A stretch of 38,172 bases of DNA from DATDAH01 sp036525535 (GTDB lineage: Bacteria; Actinomycetota; Acidimicrobiia; Acidimicrobiales; DATDAH01). This document shows positions 14,840 to 22,390 of this stretch, piece by piece. A program made the translations under genes and the position numbers. The first letter of the stretch is position 1. Every line of letters begins with the position of its first letter. The notes under the pieces are model-generated. The model did no database searches. It was not told the origin of the DNA and saw only the letters and a list, made by a program, of their open reading frames with translations. Where the stretch lies: the NCBI GenBank assembly GCA_036525535.1, contig DATDAH010000206.1, forward strand, positions 1-38,172, given 5' to 3'.

Positions 14840-15724
14840 ATGCGTCCGCTCCAGCCACGGGTTCCCTCCTATCCTCAGCTCGTGGCTCGACTCGGGTCGT
14901 CGGAACGGGCTGACCTCCCGGATCGGGCGTTCGCGTACGTCGACTCCCGGGGGCGGCGGCGTCTTCCAATCCACGACGCGGCCCACGTCCGGAACGCGCT
15001 GGCTCGGTTCAACCAGGTCCACTTCGAGGACGACGCCGCTCGTGACCGGGCGCGGAATCGGCTGCTGCACGCGGCGCAGCGGCATGGGATCGTGCCGCTG
15101 GGGTTCATCACGAGCCAGCTGGACTCCGAGCGCGCCTTCGGGGAGCGTCGCGCTCGCCAACCGGTGTCGCTGCCGACCGGCTTCCTCACCATGCTGATGA
15201 CCGACATCGAGGGTTCGACCGGCCTCGTCGATCGGTTGGGCGAGCGGTACCGCGACCTCATCGGTGACGTGCGCACCCTGCTCCAGGAGACGGCGGTGGC
15301 GTCCGCGGGCCAGGCCGTCGAGACGCGGGCGGACGAGTTCTTCGCCGTGTTCGAGAGCCCCGGCGCTGCGCTCGATGCCGCTATCGCCATGCAGCGCGCG
15401 TTCCGTGGGAGCTCCTGGGTGGACGGGGTCGAGGTGAGCGTCCGGATCGGAATCCACAGCGGCTATCCAACGCTCGACGAGGTGAACTACATCGGGCTCG
15501 CCATCCACACGACGGCCAGGGTCTGCGCGGCTGCCCATGGCGGCCAAGTGATCGTGTCCGGCGACACGAAGGAGGCGAGCCAGGGGCAGCGCCCGGCCGG
15601 CCTTCGGTTCGTGAGCCTCGGTGAGCATCGCCTTCGAGGGATCCCCAAGGCCGTGCCCCTGTTCCAGGCCGCGGCCAAGGGGCTGCCGTTCCGCTTCCCG
15701 CCACCCCGCACGACCGCTCGTTGA
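14840..15724 (+). CDS. class III nucleotide cyclase-like protein
   Basis: 294 aa, soluble. An N-terminal region of about 110 aa (PIHDAAHVRNALARFNQVHF, then DDAARDRARNRLLHAAQRHG) resembles the small DUF6582-like module. The cyclase domain follows: MLMTDIEGSTGLVDRLGERY with the first metal Asp, ETRADEFFAVF with the second metal Asp, and IGLAIHTTARVCAAAHGGQV. The usual adenine-selecting Lys is Glu here, and the transition-state Asn is His, while the Arg is kept. This is a divergent subgroup common in Actinobacteria; cAMP production is uncertain. GAGGGG 9 bases before the ATG favours this start over an upstream GTG. Confidence 0.85.
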   Translation: MRPLQPRVPSYPQLVARLGSSERADLPDRAFAYVDSRGRRRLPIHDAAHVRNALARFNQVHFEDDAARDRARNRLLHAAQRHGIVPLGFITSQLDSERAFGERRARQPVSLPTGFLTMLMTDIEGSTGLVDRLGERYRDLIGDVRTLLQETAVASAGQAVETRADEFFAVFESPGAALDAAIAMQRAFRGSSWVDGVEVSVRIGIHSGYPTLDEVNYIGLAIHTTARVCAAAHGGQVIVSGDTKEASQGQRPAGLRFVSLGEHRLRGIPKAVPLFQAAAKGLPFRFPPPRTTAR

Positions 15725-15785
15725 GGTTGTGTTGAGAAGGGTCGCGGGCTTCGCCGGCAGATCCGATCGCGGCCGGCTTCGTCCG

Positions 15786-16019
15786 TCAGTCCTGGTGCGA
15801 CCGCTCCTCTGCTTCATGGGCGTCGCTCGCCGCCCGGGCCTGCTCGGCCTTGGCCTCATGCTCCGCGACATCGCGGTCCGCGTCCGCCTTGCGCTGCTGG
15901 GCTTCGCCCTCGTGCTTCATGCTGTCGTTGCCGGTGACGGCGCCGACCGCCTCTTTGGCGCGGCCCTTGACTTCCTCGGCGACGCCCTTTGCGGCGGCCT
16001 CAGGTCCGGTGTCACCCAT
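15786..16019 (-). CDS. CsbD family stress protein
   Basis: 77 aa, highly charged and without hydrophobic core. AKGVAEEVKGRAKEAVGAVT is the CsbD signature; the rest is an Ala/Glu/Lys-rich helix. In Bacillus csbD is controlled by sigma-B, and here the gene lies downstream of an anti-sigma/antagonist pair on the same strand, which fits a general stress regulon. GAGGAGG precedes the ATG at six bases. Confidence 0.93.
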   Translation of the reverse strand: MGDTGPEAAAKGVAEEVKGRAKEAVGAVTGNDSMKHEGEAQQRKADADRDVAEHEAKAEQARAASDAHEAEERSHQD

Positions 16020-16183
16020 GGTGTCCTCCTCGATGCCGGGCCCGTCCCGACGCCAGAGCGAGTTACCCCGGTTGGCACCGCCGCAGACGCGGTAGCTGGT
16101 TGCTCGGGCCGATCACACCGGAACGAGGTGCCGGTCGAGCGACGGGTCGCCCGAGCTCGAGTCGCGTTCCCTCCAGGCAACGG

Positions 16184-16519
16184 TCACGGTGCGGTCCCGT
16201 TGGTCGAGGCGCCCCCGAAGCGTTCCAGGACCCCGGTGACCTCCAGACAGCGTCGGACGACGCCGTGGGCGCCACGGACCACCAAGCGGCCGCCTCGAGG
16301 CGCGAGAGCTTGTTCCGCGACGATCAGCTCCCGGATGCCGGTCGAGTCCAGGAAGGTCACCTGGGTCAAATCGACCACCAGCTCGGGTGACCGGTCCGGG
16401 GCCGCTTCGCAGCGGCGGAGCCCTTCCCGGAGCTCGTGGCTGAAGTCGGGGGCGGTGTGACGGTCGACCTGCTCCGTCGTGACGACGACGAGAACTTCGA
16501 CGTCAGGCTGGACGCTCAT
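16184..16519 (-). CDS. STAS-domain anti-sigma factor antagonist
   Basis: 111 aa. The core LVVDLTQVTFLDSTGIRELI carries the Ser of the DST/SG motif that the partner kinase phosphorylates in RsbV/SpoIIAA-type proteins. GGRLVVRGAHGVVRRCLEVT and GVLERFGG are the second half of the fold. When unphosphorylated it would bind the RsbW-like protein encoded just upstream and free a sigma factor; no sigma factor gene is in the window. GAAGGGAGA is the ribosome site. A decayed copy lies at 13863. Confidence 0.93.
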   Translation of the reverse strand: MSVQPDVEVLVVVTTEQVDRHTAPDFSHELREGLRRCEAAPDRSPELVVDLTQVTFLDSTGIRELIVAEQALAPRGGRLVVRGAHGVVRRCLEVTGVLERFGGASTNGTAP

Positions 16520-16644
16520 GCCGATCTCCCTTCGATGTGTCCTTCTCACAACGGGGTCCCGGGGTCCGGGAAAGCGTCGACAGAATATCGACACGGCCGA
16601 GCGCGCCAAAAGGCCACCTCCGGCCGTGGCAAAGGGGAGTGACC

Positions 16645-17031
16645 TCAGGCGTAACGCTTGGTGACAATGGCTTCGGTCCGCCCGTCGGCGTGGTCGAACT
16701 CGAGCGAATCGGTGAGCTCTGCGGCCAGTCCCAGCCCCCGGCCTCGCTCGCTCAGGACCCCGCCGGCCCGGGGCAGGGTCCCCCCTCGGAAGTCGGGACC
16801 CTCGTTGAGGACGACCACCCGAACCGCCCCGGCCGCCGTCTCCGCCTGCACCTGCGCTTCACCGGCTGGCGAGGCCTCGATCGCGTTCGTCGTCACCTCG
16901 GTGACGGCGAGGACGAGCTCGCTCGTCACCGTCTCATCGGCACCGAGCTGGGCCATCCACGCCGCGAGTTCGTGTCGGAGCCGGCGAAGCTCAGCGAAGC
17001 CCCGAACCGTCAGCGCGTAAGGGCCGGTCAC
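16645..17031 (-). CDS. RsbW-like anti-sigma serine kinase (HATPase_c)
   Basis: 128 aa, the size of stand-alone GHKL anti-sigma kinases. The N box is ELVLAVTEVTTNAIEAS, the G1 region NEGPDFRG and the G2 region ERGRGLGLAAELTDSLEF, all in order. It would bind a sigma factor and phosphorylate the STAS protein. It starts with GTG and lies 125 bases before the STAS gene, so the two form one partner-switch operon. Confidence 0.92.
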   Translation of the reverse strand: MTGPYALTVRGFAELRRLRHELAAWMAQLGADETVTSELVLAVTEVTTNAIEASPAGEAQVQAETAAGAVRVVVLNEGPDFRGGTLPRAGGVLSERGRGLGLAAELTDSLEFDHADGRTEAIVTKRYA

Positions 17032-17091
17032 CGCGCACCGACGGGGGACCGGAGCTCGGCGGCCTCACGGCGGGTGCACCGGCGCACCCGA

Positions 17092-17268
17092 TCAGGCGGC
17101 GTAGCGGTGCCCAGCGGGGGTGACGACTTCGTCGTCGCGCACGAGCCCGGCGAGGATGAGCTCTTCACGGACCTCCCGGTAGTCAGGCGACTCGACATCG
17201 CCCGACTCAATCGAGCGGAGCCCGCCGCGGAGCTCCTCGATGCTGTGGTGAATGATCGTCCGAGCCAC
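17092..17268 (-). CDS. small wHTH-like protein, 58 aa, first gene of the partner-switch operon
   Basis: Set by AAAGGAGG five bases before the GTG at 17268. The C-terminal REVREELILAGLVRDDEVVT and PAGHRY resemble the end of a winged-helix domain (a helix, then a wing with VTPAG). The N-terminus, ARTIIHHSIEELRGGL, is an amphipathic helix. It lies 60 bases ahead of the RsbW-like gene on the same strand. I know no named family; it may be a regulator or sigma-binding partner of the switch, but this is inference from position. Confidence 0.7.
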   Translation of the reverse strand: MARTIIHHSIEELRGGLRSIESGDVESPDYREVREELILAGLVRDDEVVTPAGHRYAA

Positions 17269-17442
17269 GAGTACCTCCTTTCGCTGGACGACCTCATACC
17301 CGGTGGCGACCGCTCGTACCCCCACTTTCCGCTCAAGACGTGACCTCGAGAGCTGACCGGAGTCGAGAAGTGGACGAGAGTCGTCGGAACCGCCACCCTG
17401 GCCAACGGGAGAGACGACCGCACTGGAGGGGGCGAGCATCTG

Positions 17443-17724
17443 ATGCATGGATTGTTGGTAGAGCTCGAAATCGACCGGGACCGAGCCGACGAGGCCATCG
17501 CCTTCCTCCACAACGTTGCGGTTCCGATGATCATGCAGGGAGCTGGGTTCGTGAGTGGCACCTGGATGCGGTCGCTCGATGGTGGGGGTACTCGCAGCCT
17601 GCTGCTGTACGACGACGAGCTCGCGGCGAACGCCGCAGCCGATCGAGCGAGACAGGGTCCACCGCCCGGCGCACCCACACGGTTCGTCTCGGCCGAGGTG
17701 TTCGAGGTGATGGCGCAGGCCTGA
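17443..17724 (+). CDS. small dimeric alpha/beta-barrel protein, paralog B
   Basis: 93 aa, paralog of the protein at 13276 (same length, same order of strands and the shared QGPPPGAP block). It begins MHGLLVELEIDRDRADEAIA and has FVSGTWMRSLDGG and RSLLLYDDELAANAAADRAR. It is divergent from the partner-switch operon; a GGAGGGGG lies about 10 bases before the ATG. No function can be assigned. Confidence 0.82.
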   Translation: MHGLLVELEIDRDRADEAIAFLHNVAVPMIMQGAGFVSGTWMRSLDGGGTRSLLLYDDELAANAAADRARQGPPPGAPTRFVSAEVFEVMAQA

Positions 17725-17803
17725 GTCCCCCTTTGGTGCTGGCCAACGCTTGGCCAGTGGGACGTCGACCTCAGAGAGCCCTACGGCCACCTCGCCGAGT
17801 CAC

Positions 17804-18178
17804 TCAGCCGGGAGGGAGGCGGAGGACCTGGCCGGGGTAGAGGAGGTCGGGGTTCTCGGGCTCGACCAGGCGGTCCAGATTGGCGTCGATCAGCGCCAGC
17901 CAGGGCTCGATCACCTCGTCGTCAACGGGGGTCCGGCCGAGCTGGTAGCCGACCAGTTGCTCCGCGATCGACCAGAACGAATCCCCGTCGGCGACGGTGA
18001 TCAACAGCTCCTCGGGCGGGTTCGGGTCGACGAACGGCTGGCGCTCGGGGGACCAGGCGAAGTCACGGACCTGACGATCCCAGTCGCCTTTGCGTTTGCC
18101 GGAGAAGACGAGGACGGCAAACGCGCCGAGGACGGCGAGGCCCAGATAGGTGCCAACGCGCTTCAGGCCCACTCCCAC
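17804..18178 (-). CDS. membrane-anchored LysM-domain protein
   Basis: 124 aa. One N-terminal membrane segment (YLGLAVLGAFAVLVFSG) is followed by a linker and a C-terminal LysM-like module: ITVADGDSFWSIAEQLVGYQ ... EPWLALIDANLDRLVEPENP ... LLYPGQVLRLPPG. LysM modules bind peptidoglycan or chitin-type glycans, so this protein likely sits outside the membrane in contact with the wall. The start GTG has no clear ribosome site. Confidence 0.88.
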   Translation of the reverse strand: MGVGLKRVGTYLGLAVLGAFAVLVFSGKRKGDWDRQVRDFAWSPERQPFVDPNPPEELLITVADGDSFWSIAEQLVGYQLGRTPVDDEVIEPWLALIDANLDRLVEPENPDLLYPGQVLRLPPG

Positions 18179-18303
18179 GACCGGAAGCCTCGCACACCAG
18201 ATTTCGACTAGCTCGCCGGGTTGGGGTGATCGGTCGGCTTCCGGGGTCGGCCGGATCCGGCCGATCAGGCCGCGAACCCCGCCTGTTGTGGCCTTCGGTC
18301 AGG

Positions 18304-18423
18304 TCAACGGTGGGCGAGGCGACTGCCGGCCTGCCAGAGCCCCCACCAGAGCGCCGCGGACAGCAGCAGCGTTTCCAGGTAGAACCCGCGGCCCTGCCCA
18401 TCCACGAGCTCGTCGGCGGTCAT
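18304..18423 (-). CDS. small membrane protein, 39 aa
   Basis: A short frame with one membrane segment: TADELVDGQGRGFYLETLLL, then SAALWWGLWQAGSRLAHR. A charged N-terminus and a basic end fit a single-pass protein. A GACGAGAG just upstream is a weak ribosome site. Not recognised; it could be chance, but the hydrophobic block is well formed. Confidence 0.45.
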   Translation of the reverse strand: MTADELVDGQGRGFYLETLLLSAALWWGLWQAGSRLAHR

Positions 18424-18634
18424 CTCTCGTCGAGGTCCGGCAGCCGGAGGATGGGAAAGCGATGGCCGAGCAGTTCGGCCGGGCTGTCCCCGATGACGAC
18501 CTGCCGGTCCGCAGCTCATGATCCTGCGCTCGCCACACTGTCGCATCCAACTCCATCGACACGAAAGCTCGGCGCCTGAAGCAATCGGCGGCAGAAATCA
18601 CCACCGGCTTCAGCCGGGGCGGGGCAGGCCGGTG

Positions 18635-19423
18635 TCAGTTGGCCTGGGAGCGGACGACCCGGAAGGCGGTCGACTCGATCTCGACCGGGGCCAGCTCGGC
18701 GTTGCCCGGGCGGAAACCGCCACCCTGGGCCAGGAGCTCGGAGGGGGCCACCCCTTCGCCGCCGTGGGGCAGGAAGGCGACCTTGATCTCGCGCTCGGCC
18801 TTGGCCCGCTGGATGCGGACGAGGAGAGCGACGTAGACGACCAAGGCGATGTCGATCAGCACATGGAGAACGAGGACCGGCCCGCCCAGGCCGATCGCCA
18901 TGAGCAGGCTGAGGCCGCTGGCGGCGAGCAGCGTGTACAGCACCTCGCGGCGGCGCTTGCGGGCGGCGCGGGAAGCCAGGACGTCCTTGGGGATGGCCCG
19001 ACGGGGCCTGGCTTCGTCCGGGGTCGTCTCGTCGACCTCCGGGGCGAGCAGGAAGCGGGCGTCCTCGACTGCGAACTCCTCGGCCTCAGGGGAGGATCCC
19101 GGAGGGCCGAGGATCGAGAAGGCGGAGGACTTGGGCTCCGGGGCGCTGGGGACGAGCTGGGGGGCACCCCGGCGGGTCAGCGGGTGCCGAGACCCGGCGG
19201 GCAGGGGGCTGCCGGCCTTCTGGGGGGCGCCGAGGGACGACGAGGCCACCGGGAGGTAGCGCGAGCGTTCCCGATTGCCGAACGAGCGGGAAAGGGCACC
19301 GAGCTTGTTGGAGACCGGACTGTGCTTGCCGGCGGCCCGCGTGTCGTTGCGATCTCGGAAGTAGGGGGGCAGCAGTACGGCGGCCCACATGCCGACGAGG
19401 ATCAGCAGGACTATGGGTGTCAC
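18635..19423 (-). CDS. glpR: GlpR/SepX-type divisome membrane protein
   Basis: 262 aa. One membrane segment at the very N-terminus (PIVLLILVGMWAAVLLPPYF), a basic and Ser/Pro-rich cytoplasmic linker of about 150 aa, then two membrane segments (LLAASGLSLLMAIGLGG and VLHVLIDIALVVYVALLVRI) and a C-terminal tail. This layout and the genomic link to glp are those of the gephyrin-like molybdotransferase receptor GlpR of Corynebacterium (SepX in Streptomyces), which recruits Glp to the divisome. The call rests on topology and context, as primary sequence in the linker is poorly conserved. A candidate promoter lies about 75 bases upstream. Confidence 0.78.
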   Translation of the reverse strand: MTPIVLLILVGMWAAVLLPPYFRDRNDTRAAGKHSPVSNKLGALSRSFGNRERSRYLPVASSSLGAPQKAGSPLPAGSRHPLTRRGAPQLVPSAPEPKSSAFSILGPPGSSPEAEEFAVEDARFLLAPEVDETTPDEARPRRAIPKDVLASRAARKRRREVLYTLLAASGLSLLMAIGLGGPVLVLHVLIDIALVVYVALLVRIQRAKAEREIKVAFLPHGGEGVAPSELLAQGGGFRPGNAELAPVEIESTAFRVVRSQAN

Positions 19424-19499
19424 TCAGAGGGTTCCTCTGTCGGCGGCAGGGTCTCGCCCGTGTCGGGCGATGCTTCGGGCCCTTGGGGCTCCGTTACGA

Positions 19500-19527
19500 A
19501 CATTACGTTTCTACTACGAAAAGGCAA
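19500..19527 (-). promoter_or_regulatory. candidate promoter of glpR
   Basis: TTGCCT (19527-19522) and TAATGT (19505-19500) are 16 bases apart on the minus strand, in the only A/T-rich patch of this region, pointing at glpR. Confidence 0.5.
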
Positions 19528-19570
19528 CCCTAGCGAATCGGGGGCGGGTCCGTGGCCATCGCGAAATGAC

Positions 19571-20077
19571 TCAGGAGTCAGCGACGGGAGCGTCCTCGGT
19601 CTCGGCCCGCCGGTAGGTCCCGGAACGGCCGCCGGTCTTCTCCCAGAGGCTGACGTCGCCGATGACCATCGAGCGGTCAGCGGACTTGCACATGTCATAG
19701 ATGGTGAGGGCGGCGACCGAACAGGCGGTCAGGGCCTCCATCTCGACGCCCGTGCGGTCGACGGTCTCGACCTGGGCCTCGATCTCGACGTACTCGTCCT
19801 CGATCCGGAAGTTGACGAGGACCGAGCCCACGAGCAGCGGGTGGCAGAGGGGGATGAGGTCGGCGGTCCGCTTCGCCGCCTGGATGCCCGACACCCGGGC
19901 CACGGCCAGGACGTCACCTTTGGTGATCGCTCCCCGGGCGACCAGGGAGGTCGTCTCCGGCTTCATGAACACCCGTCCCCGGGCGATGGCCCGGCGATGC
20001 GTGGCCTCCTTGGGCGTCACGTCGACCATGCGGGCGCGCCCGAGGGGGTCGAGGTGGGTCAGGCCGACGTCGCTCAT
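19571..20077 (-). CDS. moaC: cyclic pyranopterin monophosphate synthase MoaC
   Basis: 168 aa, usual length. Opens LTHLDPLGRARMVDVTPKEA, then AARKR-type core (AKRTADLIPLCHPLLV), VETVDRTGVEMEALTACSVA and the C-terminal DMCKSADRSMVIGDVSLWEK and KTGGRSG that form the active site. MoaC turns the MoaA product 3',8-cyclo-GTP into cPMP, the first pterin of molybdenum cofactor. It lies next to moaA on the same strand, after it in order. TAGGCT seven bases before its ATG suggests its own leaderless transcript. Confidence 0.97.
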   Translation of the reverse strand: MSDVGLTHLDPLGRARMVDVTPKEATHRRAIARGRVFMKPETTSLVARGAITKGDVLAVARVSGIQAAKRTADLIPLCHPLLVGSVLVNFRIEDEYVEIEAQVETVDRTGVEMEALTACSVAALTIYDMCKSADRSMVIGDVSLWEKTGGRSGTYRRAETEDAPVADS

Positions 20078-20084
20078 GGGCGCG

Positions 20085-20090
20085 AGCCTA
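20085..20090 (-). promoter_or_regulatory. -10 box of a leaderless transcript (moaC)
   Basis: TAGGCT on the minus strand, seven bases, then the moaC ATG at 20077; no ribosome site. Confidence 0.5.
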
Positions 20091-20122
20091 GTGAGCAGGA
20101 GCCGGTCGGCCGAAGGGGACCC

Positions 20123-21106
20123 TCAGCCGCCGATCTGGCTCATCGACCGGGCCGGTCGGATGAAGTGCACCTGATTGATCTGGTGGCCCGCCCATTTGGC
20201 CCCGATGTTGGCCACCACCGCGGCGGCCAGGTCGTCGTCGGTGCCGCCGCCCCGCAGCAAGCCCCGCAGGTCCTCCTCCTCGAGGGCGAACAGGCAGTTG
20301 CGCAAGCCGCCCTCGGCCGTGAGCCGCACCCGGTCACAGGAGCCGCAGAAGGCGTCGGTGACCGTCGGGATGATGCCGATCTCGCCGGCACCGTCCGAGT
20401 AGCGGTAGAGCTCGGCGGGGTGATGGTCCCGGGTGATCGCCTCGAGCGGGTACACGGCCCCGATGGCGGCCACGATCTCGTCCCGGCTGATCACCTGCTC
20501 GGCCCGCCACGCGCCATCGGCGTCGAGGGGCATGAACTCGATGAAGCGGACCTGCACGCCCCGCTCGCGCCCGAAGGTGGCGAAGTCGACGATCTCGTCG
20601 TCGTTGATGCCCCGCATCAGCACGACGTTGACCTTCACCGGGGTGAACCCGGCGGCCACGGCGGCATCGATGCCGTCGAGGACCTGATCCAGCGCGTCGC
20701 GGCGGGTCAGCTGCAGGAAGCGGTCGGCCTGCAGCGAGTCGAGGGAGATGTTGATGCGGTTGAGCCCGGCGGCGACCAGGTCGTCGGCCAGCAGCCCGAG
20801 CGTGGCCCCATTGGTCGTCATGGCCAGGTCGACGCCGAGGGCGGACAACTTGTGGACCAGGACGGGCAGGCGGGCCCGCACGGTGGGCTCGCCACCGGTC
20901 AGGCGGATCGAGTCGAAGGAGAAGCGGTCGACCAGCACCCGGGCGATGCGCTCGATCTCCTCGAAGGTGAGGAGCTCGTCCCGGGGCGTCCAGTCCATGC
21001 CCTCCTCGGGCATGCAGTAGACGCAGCGGAAGTTGCAGCGGTCGGTGACCGAGATGCGCAGGTCGCGATGCACCCGACCGAACGAGTCCACCAGCGGCTG
21101 CGCCAT
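20123..21106 (-). CDS. moaA: GTP 3',8-cyclase MoaA (radical SAM)
   Basis: 327 aa. The radical-SAM motif CNFRCVYCMP binds the first [4Fe-4S] cluster; the second cluster is held by CGSCDRVRLTAEGGLRNC near the C-terminus. The protein ends in GG, the mobile tail MoaA needs for activity. It converts GTP to 3',8-cyclo-GTP. I place the start at the ATG at 21106 because MAQPLVDSFGRVHRDLRISV aligns with known MoaA N-termini, and because TAGGGT lies seven bases upstream; a GTG at 21115 lies inside that -10 box. MoaC follows on the same strand. Confidence 0.97.
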   Translation of the reverse strand: MAQPLVDSFGRVHRDLRISVTDRCNFRCVYCMPEEGMDWTPRDELLTFEEIERIARVLVDRFSFDSIRLTGGEPTVRARLPVLVHKLSALGVDLAMTTNGATLGLLADDLVAAGLNRINISLDSLQADRFLQLTRRDALDQVLDGIDAAVAAGFTPVKVNVVLMRGINDDEIVDFATFGRERGVQVRFIEFMPLDADGAWRAEQVISRDEIVAAIGAVYPLEAITRDHHPAELYRYSDGAGEIGIIPTVTDAFCGSCDRVRLTAEGGLRNCLFALEEEDLRGLLRGGGTDDDLAAAVVANIGAKWAGHQINQVHFIRPARSMSQIGG

Positions 21107-21113
21107 GGCCTCC

Positions 21114-21119
21114 ACCCTA
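21114..21119 (-). promoter_or_regulatory. -10 box of a leaderless transcript (moaA)
   Basis: TAGGGT on the minus strand is seven bases from the moaA ATG at 21106. The intervening GGAGG is only two bases from the ATG, too close to act as a ribosome site. Confidence 0.5.
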
Positions 21120-21150
21120 CGGGGGCCCCGCCCCCACCCGCATCCGATAC

Positions 21151-22374
21151 TCAGCCGGCGGGCACCTCGTCGAGGGGGATGACGCTCAACGTCTCGCCTT
21201 CGGCCACGCCGTCGCCGTCCTCCACCACCGCCAGGGCGTTGGCCGAAGCCATGGCGGCGAGGTGGTGACTGCCCTGGCCCCCGACCGGGGTGATGTGGAA
21301 CGCACCGTCGCGATAGTCGGCCACCACCCGGACGAAGTGGGTCTTGCCATCGGGCCGGCGACCGAGGTCGGCGTCGGCCACGGCCCGCACCCGCGGGCGG
21401 TCGAGGTGGGGGTGGCCCATCATCGAGCGCAGGGCGGGGCGGGCGAAGAGCTCGAAGGACACCAGCGACGAGACGGGGTTGCCGGGCAGCCCGAACACCG
21501 GTGTGCCGTCGACCAAGCCGAAGGCGAAGGGCTTGGCCGGGCGGATGGCGATCTGCATCCAGGTCATGTCGCCGAGCGTGTCCAGCACCTGCTTCATGAG
21601 GTCGAAGTCGCCGACGCTGACCCCGCCCGACGTGACGACGGCGTCGCAGGTGGCGGCGGCCTCGGCCAGGGTCGCGGTGAGCACGGCCTCGTCGTCGGGG
21701 ACCGTGCCCAGGTTGACCGCCTCGAACCCGCTGGCCGCCACCTCGGACAGGAGCATCGGCCGGTTGGAGTCCCGGATCTGGCCGAACGCCAGCGGGGCCG
21801 GGGCCGTCACCAGCTCGTCGCCGGTGGACAGGACGCCGACCCGGGGCGGGCGTCGCACGGTGACAGCCTCACGACCGACGCTGGCCAGGACCCCGATGTG
21901 GGCCGGGGTCAGGACCGTGCCCTCGGCCACGACCACGTCGCCCACCGCGACGTCCTCGCCGACCCGGCGCACGTGGTTGCCCTCCGGCACGGCCGCCCGC
22001 ACGAGCACGCCGTCGTCGCCGTCCCGATCCGTGAGCTCGACCATGACGATGGCGTCGGCCCCCGGCGGCACCGGGGCCCCGGTCATGATGCGGGCGGCCT
22101 GGCCGGGACCGACCTCGGGGCGGTCACTGGTGCCCGCGGCCAAGGTGCCGATGACTTCGAGCCGGGTCGGGGCGTCCTCGGTGGCGAGGGCCACGTCGGC
22201 GGCGCGCAGTGCATACCCGTCCATGGCGGTGTTGTCGAAGGACGGGATGGCGTCGCCGGCGGTGACCGCCTCCGCCGTCACGCATCCCACCGCGTCGACC
22301 AGCGGCACGGCGGTCGGGGCCAAGAGGGGGACCCGGGCCAGGACATGGGCCCGGGCGTCCTCGGCGGAGATCAC
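21151..22374 (-). CDS. glp: gephyrin-like molybdopterin molybdenumtransferase (MoeA/Glp)
   Basis: 407 aa with all MoeA domains: SFDNTAMDGYALRAADV, the substrate loops PRVGVLSTGDEL and SGGVSVGDFDLMK, IAIRPAKPFAFG, FGLPGNPVSSLVSFELF and a C-terminal barrel. MoeA inserts molybdate into adenylylated molybdopterin. In Actinobacteria the copy next to galU and glpR is Glp, which binds FtsZ and the membrane receptor GlpR and affects division and polar growth. The place between moaA and galU fits that copy, but it may also serve cofactor synthesis here. The GTG start has no strong ribosome site. Confidence 0.93.
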   Translation of the reverse strand: MISAEDARAHVLARVPLLAPTAVPLVDAVGCVTAEAVTAGDAIPSFDNTAMDGYALRAADVALATEDAPTRLEVIGTLAAGTSDRPEVGPGQAARIMTGAPVPPGADAIVMVELTDRDGDDGVLVRAAVPEGNHVRRVGEDVAVGDVVVAEGTVLTPAHIGVLASVGREAVTVRRPPRVGVLSTGDELVTAPAPLAFGQIRDSNRPMLLSEVAASGFEAVNLGTVPDDEAVLTATLAEAAATCDAVVTSGGVSVGDFDLMKQVLDTLGDMTWMQIAIRPAKPFAFGLVDGTPVFGLPGNPVSSLVSFELFARPALRSMMGHPHLDRPRVRAVADADLGRRPDGKTHFVRVVADYRDGAFHITPVGGQGSHHLAAMASANALAVVEDGDGVAEGETLSVIPLDEVPAG

Positions 22375-22390
22375 GGGGCGGTCACCGCCG

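Noticed and set aside
18518..21268. 916-codon open frame on the plus strand
   Set aside because: It crosses glpR, moaC and moaA on the other strand, which are certain; it has no domain signature.
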